A stretch of DNA of 52,507 bases from Bacteriovoracales bacterium (GTDB taxonomy: Bacteria; Bdellovibrionota; Bacteriovoracia; Bacteriovoracales; Bacteriovoracaceae): positions 1 through 52,507 of the forward strand of contig JASBRV010000038.1 of the NCBI GenBank assembly GCA_030149295.1, read 5' to 3'. The notes beneath the pieces were generated by a model that was given only the letters and a program-made list of their open reading frames with translations, had not been told where the DNA came from and ran no database searches. Of the stretch, positions 1 through 7,732 are shown one piece after another. Within the stretch, counting starts at the first letter, position 1, and every line of letters begins with the position of its first letter. The translations under genes and the position numbers were made by a program.

Positions 1-46
1 GAAAACGAACTTTTCACCCCACCTCATTACGGACCGTAAGTTAAAA

Positions 47-1213
47 CTAAAGTCTAACTTCGTTGAGATTGAGAGAGCTTTCATAGAGGCTCTCTCCTCT
101 TTTTTGAATCATGCCACCACCAAGACACACACTCTCCCCTTCGATATCGAGATAGAAGACAATGCTTTGGCGAAGAGCAATCGCTCGTTGAGGTTCATCA
201 AAGACCACATGAACTCTCCCTTCTTCAAAAGAGTGAAGAGTACAGGGCTGATCTTTTTGGCGGTAGCGAATCTTGGCCCGACACTTAAGAGGGAAATTGA
301 TGCTCTTGAAAAGCTCTGGTGCGACAGTTGAGATTTCATTGGCCCACAGCTCACGCGCATAAAGGGCAGGATGCTCTTCCCCTCTTTCAACCACCACCAC
401 ATTATTTTCAACGTCTTTATCCACCACAAACCACGGCTCACCTTGACCGCCAAGGCCTAGGCCTTTTCGCTGACCAATGGTATAGTAAGCCATGCCGTCA
501 TGCTTGCCAACCTCTTGCCCCGCAAGATTGCGAAAGGAGCCAGGTTGAATATGGATGTAATTTGAAAGGAAATTTTTAAAATTTCTCTCACCGATAAAAC
601 AAATGCCAGTAGAGTCCTTTTTCTTTTTGGTGGCGAGGTCATATTTTTCAGCGATCTGGCGCACTTCAGATTTCTCGAGGTGACCAATGGGAAACATCAC
701 ACGATCAAGAATGTCCTCTTTCATGGTGTAGAGAAAATAAGTCTGGTCTTTATTGGCGTCCACTCCTTTTACTAATTGAGAACGTCCATTGATGGTTTTC
801 TTTTGGCAGTAGTGTCCGGTGGCGAGATAATCTGCGCCTAATTCCATCGCCTTTTCAAAGAAGACTTTAAATTTGATTTCGCGGTTACAAAGAATGTCTG
901 GATTGGGAGTGTAACCTAGTCGATACTCTTCAACGAAATGAGAGAAGACATTGTCGCGATACTCTTTTACAAATTCGACGCTGTAATAAGGAATGTCCAA
1001 TTTTTCACAAACCTTCACCACGTCAGCGAATTCTTTAGAAGCCTGGCACACACCGTTTTCATCTTCTTCTTCCCAATTTTTCATGAAAAGACCGATCACA
1101 TTATAGCCCTGCTCTTTTAAAAGTGCCGCGCAGACAGAGGAGTCTACGCCGCCGCTCATACCGACGATCACAGTGGTATCACTAATAGGTTTTTGAGAAA
1201 TAGCATCGCTCAT
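47..1213 (-). CDS. mnmA: tRNA-specific 2-thiouridylase MnmA
   Basis: MnmA adenylates and then thiolates U34 of tRNA Lys, Glu and Gln in the cytoplasm, using persulfide sulfur that comes from a cysteine desulfurase. The 388 residues carry the PP-loop SGGVDSS (about 20-26), the NPDILCN motif with catalytic Cys109, the ATGHY motif (131-135), KDQTYFL (155-161) and the STGICFIG motif with Cys205, so both cysteines of the thiolation chemistry are present. Length is normal for the family. The start is an ATG with no strong Shine-Dalgarno. It lies 60 nt downstream of a paralogue on the same strand and is probably co-transcribed with it. Identification is secure. Confidence 0.97.
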   Translation of the reverse strand: MSDAISQKPISDTTVIVGMSGGVDSSVCAALLKEQGYNVIGLFMKNWEEEDENGVCQASKEFADVVKVCEKLDIPYYSVEFVKEYRDNVFSHFVEEYRLGYTPNPDILCNREIKFKVFFEKAMELGADYLATGHYCQKKTINGRSQLVKGVDANKDQTYFLYTMKEDILDRVMFPIGHLEKSEVRQIAEKYDLATKKKKDSTGICFIGERNFKNFLSNYIHIQPGSFRNLAGQEVGKHDGMAYYTIGQRKGLGLGGQGEPWFVVDKDVENNVVVVERGEEHPALYARELWANEISTVAPELFKSINFPLKCRAKIRYRQKDQPCTLHSFEEGRVHVVFDEPQRAIALRQSIVFYLDIEGESVCLGGGMIQKRGESLYESSLNLNEVRL

Positions 1214-1273
1214 GAGAGCGACTATAGCACAGCTAAGCCATTGATAGTAGCTGACCTAGAAAACAGTACAGGA

Positions 1274-2518
1274 TTAAAATTTAAAGCGATAGATATCGAT
1301 TTGAGGGCCATCATCTTCCATCTCTAACTCCTCTTTTTTCTTAGGAAATGTACGAAGTTTGCCCTGATCAACGACTCCACAGGTTCTCACCTCGCCACTG
1401 GCCACCACTCTACCCATAGTCCCCTTACGATTGTAAAGGGTGATGAAATCCCCTTGATAGATCAATCCCGGTTGTTTCTCAAAAACCTTTATTTCGCCAA
1501 AGCGATTATTGTGAGGAATGAAAAGACCCGCGACCTTTTCCGATTTTTCACCAGTTTTAAAATAAACTTCTTGAGGCTGGCTGAGGTCGGTTCCCGGAGG
1601 GCACTTAAGCTGAGTCAATAAAATCACATCATATTCTAGGTCTTCTTTGTAACCACAATAAACAATGCCGGCGCTGTAGCGAAAACCAATCACTTGGTAA
1701 TCTTTATCAATGGCCACTCCACTTTTGGTGCGAATGCCGTCTTCGCCAAGACCATAACAGTGAATACCTAGGTGTTCTCCTAAGATGGAGTCATTCTTAT
1801 AATCAATGATATTACCTTCCTTAAGAAGTTTATTCGCTGCCCTTTGCTCTATGAATCTTCCTAAGCCTGGTTTTTTCATGATGGGAGCCGTTTCCCCCTC
1901 CCTATTTGAGGGAAGATAATTTAGATTGAGAGATTTTGCGATCTTCTTCACTTCTTCTCTTCTCATGTCAGATAACGGCAAGACCAACTGACTTAAAGTA
2001 TCCGGATCAACGGTGGAGAGCAGATAGCTTTGATCATTTTCTAAATCGTTGGAGACGAAAATGTGGTGAGTTTTAAGGGCAACATTATGATTAACTTTGG
2101 CATAGTGGCCCGTAGCAATTTTATCGGCTTTAAGAGCATTCATCTTATCTTTGAGAATCTCTAAAATAAGCCTACTGGTAGCGGCCTTTGGAGCAAAGCT
2201 CCTTCCCCCAATTCTTGAGGCCACAATTCGATCAGTAACAAAATATTGATACTGAGTTGCCGCCTGAACAGCATAAAAAGTCAAACCAAGTTCATCAGCT
2301 AATACCTTTAATTGATCGAGATCTTTAATTTGATAGACGCCCTCAAAGGGAGCGTCTGGTTTTCTGTCACCATTTTCATCGTAGATCGCAGTAATATGCT
2401 CCATCTCTTTTGAATGAAAATTTAAACCTAAGAGAATCACTTCGTGACCCTGCTTTTTAAGCAGATAAGCTCCTACAACCGAATCCAAGCTCCCTGAGAA
2501 GCCCATGAGTATCTTCAA
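1274..2518 (-). CDS. MnmA paralogue lacking both catalytic cysteines
   Basis: The 414-residue protein aligns by eye along the whole of MnmA. It has a PP-loop-like SGSLDS (8-13), a retained ATGHYAK motif and NDQSYLL where MnmA has KDQTYFL, followed by the conserved helix. The segment that should hold NPDxxCN reads KAATSRLILEIL and the STGICFIG segment reads REGETAPIMKK, so neither catalytic Cys is present. The C-terminal beta-domain is there, with a tail rich in Lys and Glu. What is seen is a nucleotide-binding fold without thiolation residues. I infer a tRNA- or nucleotide-binding role, or different chemistry. It is first in a two-gene unit with mnmA and has an extended -10 promoter upstream. 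Confidence 0.85.
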   Translation of the reverse strand: MKILMGFSGSLDSVVGAYLLKKQGHEVILLGLNFHSKEMEHITAIYDENGDRKPDAPFEGVYQIKDLDQLKVLADELGLTFYAVQAATQYQYFVTDRIVASRIGGRSFAPKAATSRLILEILKDKMNALKADKIATGHYAKVNHNVALKTHHIFVSNDLENDQSYLLSTVDPDTLSQLVLPLSDMRREEVKKIAKSLNLNYLPSNREGETAPIMKKPGLGRFIEQRAANKLLKEGNIIDYKNDSILGEHLGIHCYGLGEDGIRTKSGVAIDKDYQVIGFRYSAGIVYCGYKEDLEYDVILLTQLKCPPGTDLSQPQEVYFKTGEKSEKVAGLFIPHNNRFGEIKVFEKQPGLIYQGDFITLYNRKGTMGRVVASGEVRTCGVVDQGKLRTFPKKKEELEMEDDGPQIDIYRFKF

Positions 2519-2556
2519 GAACCAATCCTTTGTTCTTTAGCTCTTTGTCTTCTTTT

Positions 2557-2565
2557 ATTATAGCA
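2557..2565 (-). promoter_or_regulatory. Extended -10 promoter of the mnmA-like/mnmA unit
   Basis: Read on the minus strand this is TGC followed by TATAAT, a perfect sigma70 -10 with the TGn extension, about 40 nt upstream of the ATG of the Cys-less MnmA paralogue. No good -35 hexamer sits 16-18 nt upstream, which is acceptable for an extended -10 promoter. Confidence 0.5.
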
Positions 2566-2670
2566 AAAACAAAGTGTTACAGAGAAAGTTTGCGCTAGGC
2601 AGCATTTTCCCTCACCCGCTAAAGACCTTGAAACTTATAAAATGGAGCTAGTTTATCCGAAAAGGAATTG

Positions 2671-3366
2671 ATGAATCATTTTAAAAGACCTGAGGTCATT
2701 TTATTCGAAGAAGCAAATCATCAAAGTGGCTGCTTAAAGCAGTTCCTCCATTTTATTTCCCTCAATAAAATACGATCTAAGAATCAAGGTCCACCAAGTT
2801 TCTCCTTTGTCGATGAACAAGGCTCTCTTATTGGCGGCCTTACCTTGAGAGAGAATATTGCTCTCGACTCCATTCCCTCTACCGTCAGCTCAACTAGGAC
2901 TTTTACTTTAGAGGATCACCTACGCCGTTTAAAAAACCCCCATCTCTTAGAGCTTTACCAATCTATCCTTTTGGTAGATGAAAAGCCCACTCAGGTTGAT
3001 AGCAAGACCCGTAAGATCTCCGCTTTGGTTAAAGGATTATTGCAGCAAGCTGACTACCTCTTCTTAGAAAACCCTGAGAAATACCTAGATGATAAAACTT
3101 TCAAAATTTTTCAAAAGGCCATCAAATATCAACTCAATGAAAGAGGCCAGACTCTCCTTTTAACCACTCAAAATGCGAGCCTATGGCAAACGGTGATGAC
3201 AAAATCTATCATCACCCATAAATGCCAAAAAACGGGCAGAATTCAACACGAAGTAAAAGACAAAGTCTATGTCCCCTTCAAGGACAAGCTCAGCCAATTA
3301 GGCTCTAAAAAAGAAGAGGGTGTCTTGATTTTTAACCACCCGCAAAGCGATAAGAAGGCTTCCTAG
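2671..3366 (+). CDS. ABC-ATPase-like protein without Walker A (pseudo-ATPase)
   Basis: The 231-residue cytoplasmic protein resembles the second half of an ABC nucleotide-binding domain. GLTLRENIAL matches the segment after the Q-loop, and QADYLFLENPEKYLD matches the Walker B/D-loop (usually LLLDEPTSxLD), followed by a strand ending TLLLTTQN where the H-loop THD would be. There is no GxxGxGKS/T, no LSGGQ, the Walker B DE pair is EN, and the H-loop His is absent, so ATP hydrolysis is unlikely. I chose the ATG at 2671, just after AAAGGA, rather than the TTG one codon upstream. It stands upstream of the methyltransferase on the same strand, 83 nt apart. Function is unknown; the fold assignment is an inference. 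Confidence 0.7.
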   Translation: MNHFKRPEVILFEEANHQSGCLKQFLHFISLNKIRSKNQGPPSFSFVDEQGSLIGGLTLRENIALDSIPSTVSSTRTFTLEDHLRRLKNPHLLELYQSILLVDEKPTQVDSKTRKISALVKGLLQQADYLFLENPEKYLDDKTFKIFQKAIKYQLNERGQTLLLTTQNASLWQTVMTKSIITHKCQKTGRIQHEVKDKVYVPFKDKLSQLGSKKEEGVLIFNHPQSDKKAS

Positions 3367-3449
3367 ATCTCCCTCCAATTAGTTGACAACAAACCACGGC
3401 CACCGAGATAATAAAACCCTGAAAACTCTCGGAAAAGGAATCCTCGTTT

Positions 3450-4631
3450 ATGGCCAAGGGAAAGCCCAAAAAATTAAATTTTATTGATGTTTTCGCTGGT
3501 GCAGGAGGACTCTCCTGTGGTCTAGAAATGGCCGGTCTTAAGTGCCTTCTCGGCGTCGATTATGACAAATATGCCATGGAAACCTTTGAGAAGAATCATC
3601 GCCATGCACAAGTTTACTGTGGTGATATTAGAAAGCTCACCAAAAGAAAGCTTGATGAGTATTTAGGGGATCAGCAAATCCACGCAGTAGTCGGTGGGCC
3701 TCCGTGCCAAGGCTTTTCCACTGCAGGCTTAGGAAATCCTAATGATGAGAGAAATAGCCTCTTTTTAGAATTTGTAAGGCTTGTCCGCTTAACGAGACCT
3801 TATTTTGTGGTCATGGAAAATGTCACAGGTCTTGTGGCAAAGAAAAATGAGCCTGTCCTCAAAGATATTTTTAAACGCTTTCATCGCTTAGGCTATAACC
3901 TCGATGTTCAAGTGATGAGTTCTCATAATTACGGTGTGCCTGAAAAAAGAAGGCGGACCATTATCATAGGCACACGAATTAATGATGCTCCCGTATACCC
4001 ACGATTTAGTCATGGCGACTCTGGTGAAAAGGCGCGAAAGCCCACTGTTACCGTGGGAGAGGTGATCAACAATATCGTCTCTAAAAAAGGCGAAATTTAT
4101 AATCACGATTTAAAGGCAGCAAGTGTAAAAAATAAAATAGAAGAAAGAAGATTGGCGCGTATTCCCGAAGGCAAGGGTATTCGTTATGAAAGAGACGAGC
4201 TGGCTTATCTGCCGCCTTCCTTGCGTCTTGGTGTTGAATGGAGTGAACTTCCTGAAAATCGTTTTCGCCAAATGAAATACCAGCGCCTCGATCGCTCACT
4301 TCCCTCGCCGACAATTATGACTCATAGACATAGCTATTTTCACCCCACTGAAAATCGCTATTTAACCGCAAGAGAAGCTGCTGCTATTCAAAGTTTTCCC
4401 AATGACTTTGAATTTGCTGGCCCGTTATCGGCTCAATGGCGCCAAATTGGAAATGCCGTGCCCCCACTTATGGGTAAGGCGATTGGAAAGGCGCTCATCT
4501 CTCTTTTAAAAGAAGCTGATATTGAAGTTCTAGATTTTAAAAAGAGAAAGAAACCCGAAGAAAATACCATTCAATACCAAAGAGGAAGGGCTTTCGTTTA
4601 TCGGCCTCAGACAGCAGCGGCTGCCAACTAG
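3450..4631 (+). CDS. C5-cytosine DNA methyltransferase (orphan, Dcm-like)
   Basis: The protein transfers methyl from AdoMet to C5 of cytosine in a specific DNA site. All main motifs are visible in 393 residues: I (FIDVFAGAGGLS, 11-22), IV with the catalytic Cys86 in GGPPCQGFS, VI (ENV, 123-125), VIII (PEKRRR, 164-169), IX (RSLPSPTI) and X (RQIGNAVPP). The target-recognition region lies between about 200 and 290. No restriction endonuclease or Vsr nuclease is adjacent, so it is an orphan enzyme in this window, perhaps for gene regulation or protection. The C-terminal 45 residues after motif X are a basic extension. Its TAG stop shares the palindrome CTAG with the stop of the convergent kinase gene. 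The recognition sequence cannot be read from the protein. Confidence 0.95.
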   Translation: MAKGKPKKLNFIDVFAGAGGLSCGLEMAGLKCLLGVDYDKYAMETFEKNHRHAQVYCGDIRKLTKRKLDEYLGDQQIHAVVGGPPCQGFSTAGLGNPNDERNSLFLEFVRLVRLTRPYFVVMENVTGLVAKKNEPVLKDIFKRFHRLGYNLDVQVMSSHNYGVPEKRRRTIIIGTRINDAPVYPRFSHGDSGEKARKPTVTVGEVINNIVSKKGEIYNHDLKAASVKNKIEERRLARIPEGKGIRYERDELAYLPPSLRLGVEWSELPENRFRQMKYQRLDRSLPSPTIMTHRHSYFHPTENRYLTAREAAAIQSFPNDFEFAGPLSAQWRQIGNAVPPLMGKAIGKALISLLKEADIEVLDFKKRKKPEENTIQYQRGRAFVYRPQTAAAAN

Positions 4632-5839
4632 GCGGCCATCTCTTTTCTCTTTGGAAGCTCCACCACAAAGCAAGTATGAGGATGAGTGCTATCTACCCAT
4701 AGCCTGCCACCATGGTTTTCCATAATTTTTCGACTGAGACTTAAACCAATGCCAGTGCCTTTACCAGCTGGTTTTAAGGTGTAAAAGGATTGAAAGATTT
4801 TCTCTTCCTTACCTTGTGGGACTCCAAGGCCTGAATCAATAAAACGAATGAGATATGATTCACCATGCTCAAGGATTTCTACTTTAATCCAGCGCTGAGA
4901 CACAGATTCTTCTCCATTGTCTGCCCCCTCATTGAGAGCATCAATCGCATTGGTAAAAAGATTGACAAAAACTTGAAAGATTTGAGTCTGATTTCCCTCA
5001 ACAAGAGTTTGGGTATCTTGCGGGTATTCAACTTTAATAAAAGACTCTTTCGTTTTACTCTCCACTAACATAGCGGCTTGCCGCAGACTATCCTCTAATT
5101 GAAACTCTACAGCTGGATCCTTATGACCTTGGCGCACAAAGGATTTAACCCCTTCGATAATTTCTTCAATCTTTAGGCAAGTCTGATCAATGCTCTTTGC
5201 TGATTTGATGATCCCTTCTTGATTATCTTTTTTAACAAGCTTGGGTAATTTCTGTGAGCGAGCTTTAATAACGGTAAGAGGATTATTAATTTCGTGAACA
5301 ATACCAGCAACCATCTCTCCCAAAGAAGAAAGGCGCTCCATTAAACTGACAGACTCTTGAAGATTCACCACTTCTGTGACATCAAGGCCGATAATCACGG
5401 CTTCTTTTCCCTCTTGAAACTTGGTTCCTAAAAGATAAAAGTGGCGTTCAGCTCCGTTAACATTAGCCGTAAGTTCTAAAGAATGACTTGTCTCTTTCAT
5501 CGTAAAGAGTTCGCGAGAAAAATCTTTAAAATAATCCTGATCTGTATGAATACCTACTTGCTTTTGAAGAAAATGCTCTGGACCTTTACCGTATAGCTCG
5601 CAAAGGGCTTTGTTTACACCAAGGTAAGTAAGTGAACTATCAATCCAACTAATCGTACAAGGTACCCACTCAAACATTACTTGAAAACGTTCTAATTCCA
5701 AAAGCAAATCTTCATTCGTTGCCAACAGAGCGGAATGTTCCCGGGCAAGAAGCTTGAGTAACTCTTTGTCGGCCCCAGAGGCCTCAAGTTTCTTTAATGT
5801 AGAGACGAATTTTGAGCCGTCACTTTCCTTTATGCGCAT
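4628..5839 (-). CDS. PAS-domain sensor histidine kinase
   Basis: This is a 403-residue cytoplasmic two-component kinase without membrane segments. A PAS-like domain occupies about 45-155 (FEWVPCTISWIDSSLTYLG onward). The HisKA motif GEMVAGIVHEINNP carries the phospho-acceptor His182, and the HATPase domain has an N-box (NLFTNAIDAL), G1 (DSGLGVP) and G2 (GTGIGLSLS). No receiver domain and no response-regulator gene is adjacent, so its partner is elsewhere. It lies 36 nt downstream of the second ABC exporter gene on the same strand and may be the last gene of that operon. Its stop overlaps that of the convergent DNA methyltransferase by 4 nt (CTAG). Confidence 0.92.
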   Translation of the reverse strand: MRIKESDGSKFVSTLKKLEASGADKELLKLLAREHSALLATNEDLLLELERFQVMFEWVPCTISWIDSSLTYLGVNKALCELYGKGPEHFLQKQVGIHTDQDYFKDFSRELFTMKETSHSLELTANVNGAERHFYLLGTKFQEGKEAVIIGLDVTEVVNLQESVSLMERLSSLGEMVAGIVHEINNPLTVIKARSQKLPKLVKKDNQEGIIKSAKSIDQTCLKIEEIIEGVKSFVRQGHKDPAVEFQLEDSLRQAAMLVESKTKESFIKVEYPQDTQTLVEGNQTQIFQVFVNLFTNAIDALNEGADNGEESVSQRWIKVEILEHGESYLIRFIDSGLGVPQGKEEKIFQSFYTLKPAGKGTGIGLSLSRKIMENHGGRLWVDSTHPHTCFVVELPKRKEMAA

Positions 5840-5875
5840 GGCTCTTTATCGGAAAAAGAACGAGAAAAATTGAGA

Positions 5876-7732
5876 CTAATTGATTACGACGGGACCAATC
5901 TTTTGATCGTCGTGACCCACGCTAAGTGGTTGTTTTTCCTGAGCTTTATGGAGTTTTGTGAAGGCACCATTAAGAGATTCTAATTCTTTTTGAGTACCTG
6001 ACTCCACCAACCTCCCTTTGTCAAAAACAAAGATCCGATCACAATGATCGAGAGTTGATAAGCGGTGGGCAATCATTAAACAAGTTCTCCCTTCCATCAC
6101 CTTATCAACGGCCTGGTGAATGATCTTTTCAAACCAAGGATCAATATTAGCCGTGGCCTCATCTAAGATAAGAATCTTGGGATTTTTTATCAGCACTCTG
6201 GTAAGAGCAAGCAACTGTCTCTCCCCCACAGAAAGGTTCACACCACCATCATAAATTTCGCTATCAAGGCTCCACGAGCCAAGATCCATCACTTTCTTTA
6301 GGCCTGTCACTTCGGCCGCTTTCATAATCACATCATCGGCTAAAACTTTATCCGTAGTGAGGTTTTGACGCCAAGAGCCTCTAAAAATAATGGCATCCTG
6401 ACTGACAAAACCAATTTGCTCTCTTAAGGCCTTTCTTTTAAAATTTCGAATAGAATGTCCATCAAGAAAAATGTCACCCTTTTGAAATTCATAAAGACGC
6501 GAAAGAAGACTGACGGTAGTAGTTTTTCCGCATCCCGTAGTTCCCACCAAGCCTATTTTTTCACCTGAGCGCACTTTAAAATTAATGCCCTTAAGCACGT
6601 ACTGATCTTTGTTATAGGCCATAAAAACGTCTTTAAATTCTATCTCTCCCGAAAGCTCCTGCTCTAAAAGACCATCTTTTCCTAAAATAACTTCTTCACT
6701 TTCATGGCTTAAAAAAGAGGCCAAACGTTCAGCCGATGTAAAGGCTTGTTGAATGACATGAATTTCACGAGCAAGGGTCATGATGGGATTAAAAAATCGT
6801 TCACAGTAACGAATAAAGGTCACAAAAAGACCAACACTCATTGCTCCTGATAAAACATCGTTACCACCAAACCAAACGAGACCAATGATAGGTGTCGAAC
6901 AAAGAAGGGCAACTAAAGGTCTGGTCCAGCCATAAAGAAAATTGGCCTTGAGGTGACTGGTTCTATAATCATCCACATAAGTATTATATTGTTCACGAGA
7001 CCAAGACTCGAGGCCATAAATACGAATCACATCCATACCACTGAGAAATTCTGATAATTTCGCATTGAGAGCTGAGTTGGTGCGACTCAAATTTCGATTG
7101 GCCTTTCGTACAAAATTTCTAGTCAAATAAACAAAGAGCAGGGCCGGCGTGACACTTAAAACAAGAATCAGGCCTAAGCGAAAGTCAGTCACCAGCATGG
7201 CCACCATGGCCATTGTTGCCATAAAAACAGCATTGAGAACTCGGCCCATACTAGAGGTAAAGAATTCCTCAATTCCCTCCACATCGTGGGTGACTCTAGT
7301 TACTACCCTACCTTGAGGTTGGCGGTCATAGAAACTAATAGGAAGGCCTTGAAGATGATGAAAAAGGGCTTCTCTAATATTGAGCACGGTCAAAGAGCTA
7401 TAGCGACTTAAAAGTCTCCGGCCAAACCACATACTAAAGAGGAAGCACACCTCAATTGCCACTACGACTGCTGCCAGTTTATAGGAGAGATCAAAATCTT
7501 TTAGGATAAGACCTTTTTCCACTAATTCCCCCATTAAACGAGCTGAGATGAGAGAAAAAAGTGAGCTCAAAACCATTAAGCTCAGACCGCTAATGATAGG
7601 AAAGCGATATTCTTTAGCATAAGAGAGAATTTTCTTAAATGAGGCAAGATCAGAAAGAGAGAATTTCTTAATATTCTCTTCAGACTGTTCATCTGCATGA
7701 AGAAAGGATTTTTTCTTTTGAGTCTTACTCAT
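5876..7732 (-). CDS. ABC exporter subunit, MdlB/YheH-like
   Basis: The 618-residue subunit joins six predicted membrane segments (about 45-330) to a nucleotide-binding domain. Walker A is GTTGCGKT (397-404), the signature is LSVGE (500-504) and Walker B has the catalytic pair D524-E525. The signature deviates from LSGGQ in the way known for MdlB/YheH-type partners. Its start overlaps the end of the upstream exporter gene by 8 nt, so the two are probably translated together as a heterodimer in the inner membrane. The substrate (drug, lipid or peptide) cannot be deduced. The N-terminal 35 residues are hydrophilic and precede the first membrane helix. Confidence 0.93.
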   Translation of the reverse strand: MSKTQKKKSFLHADEQSEENIKKFSLSDLASFKKILSYAKEYRFPIISGLSLMVLSSLFSLISARLMGELVEKGLILKDFDLSYKLAAVVVAIEVCFLFSMWFGRRLLSRYSSLTVLNIREALFHHLQGLPISFYDRQPQGRVVTRVTHDVEGIEEFFTSSMGRVLNAVFMATMAMVAMLVTDFRLGLILVLSVTPALLFVYLTRNFVRKANRNLSRTNSALNAKLSEFLSGMDVIRIYGLESWSREQYNTYVDDYRTSHLKANFLYGWTRPLVALLCSTPIIGLVWFGGNDVLSGAMSVGLFVTFIRYCERFFNPIMTLAREIHVIQQAFTSAERLASFLSHESEEVILGKDGLLEQELSGEIEFKDVFMAYNKDQYVLKGINFKVRSGEKIGLVGTTGCGKTTTVSLLSRLYEFQKGDIFLDGHSIRNFKRKALREQIGFVSQDAIIFRGSWRQNLTTDKVLADDVIMKAAEVTGLKKVMDLGSWSLDSEIYDGGVNLSVGERQLLALTRVLIKNPKILILDEATANIDPWFEKIIHQAVDKVMEGRTCLMIAHRLSTLDHCDRIFVFDKGRLVESGTQKELESLNGAFTKLHKAQEKQPLSVGHDDQKIGPVVIN

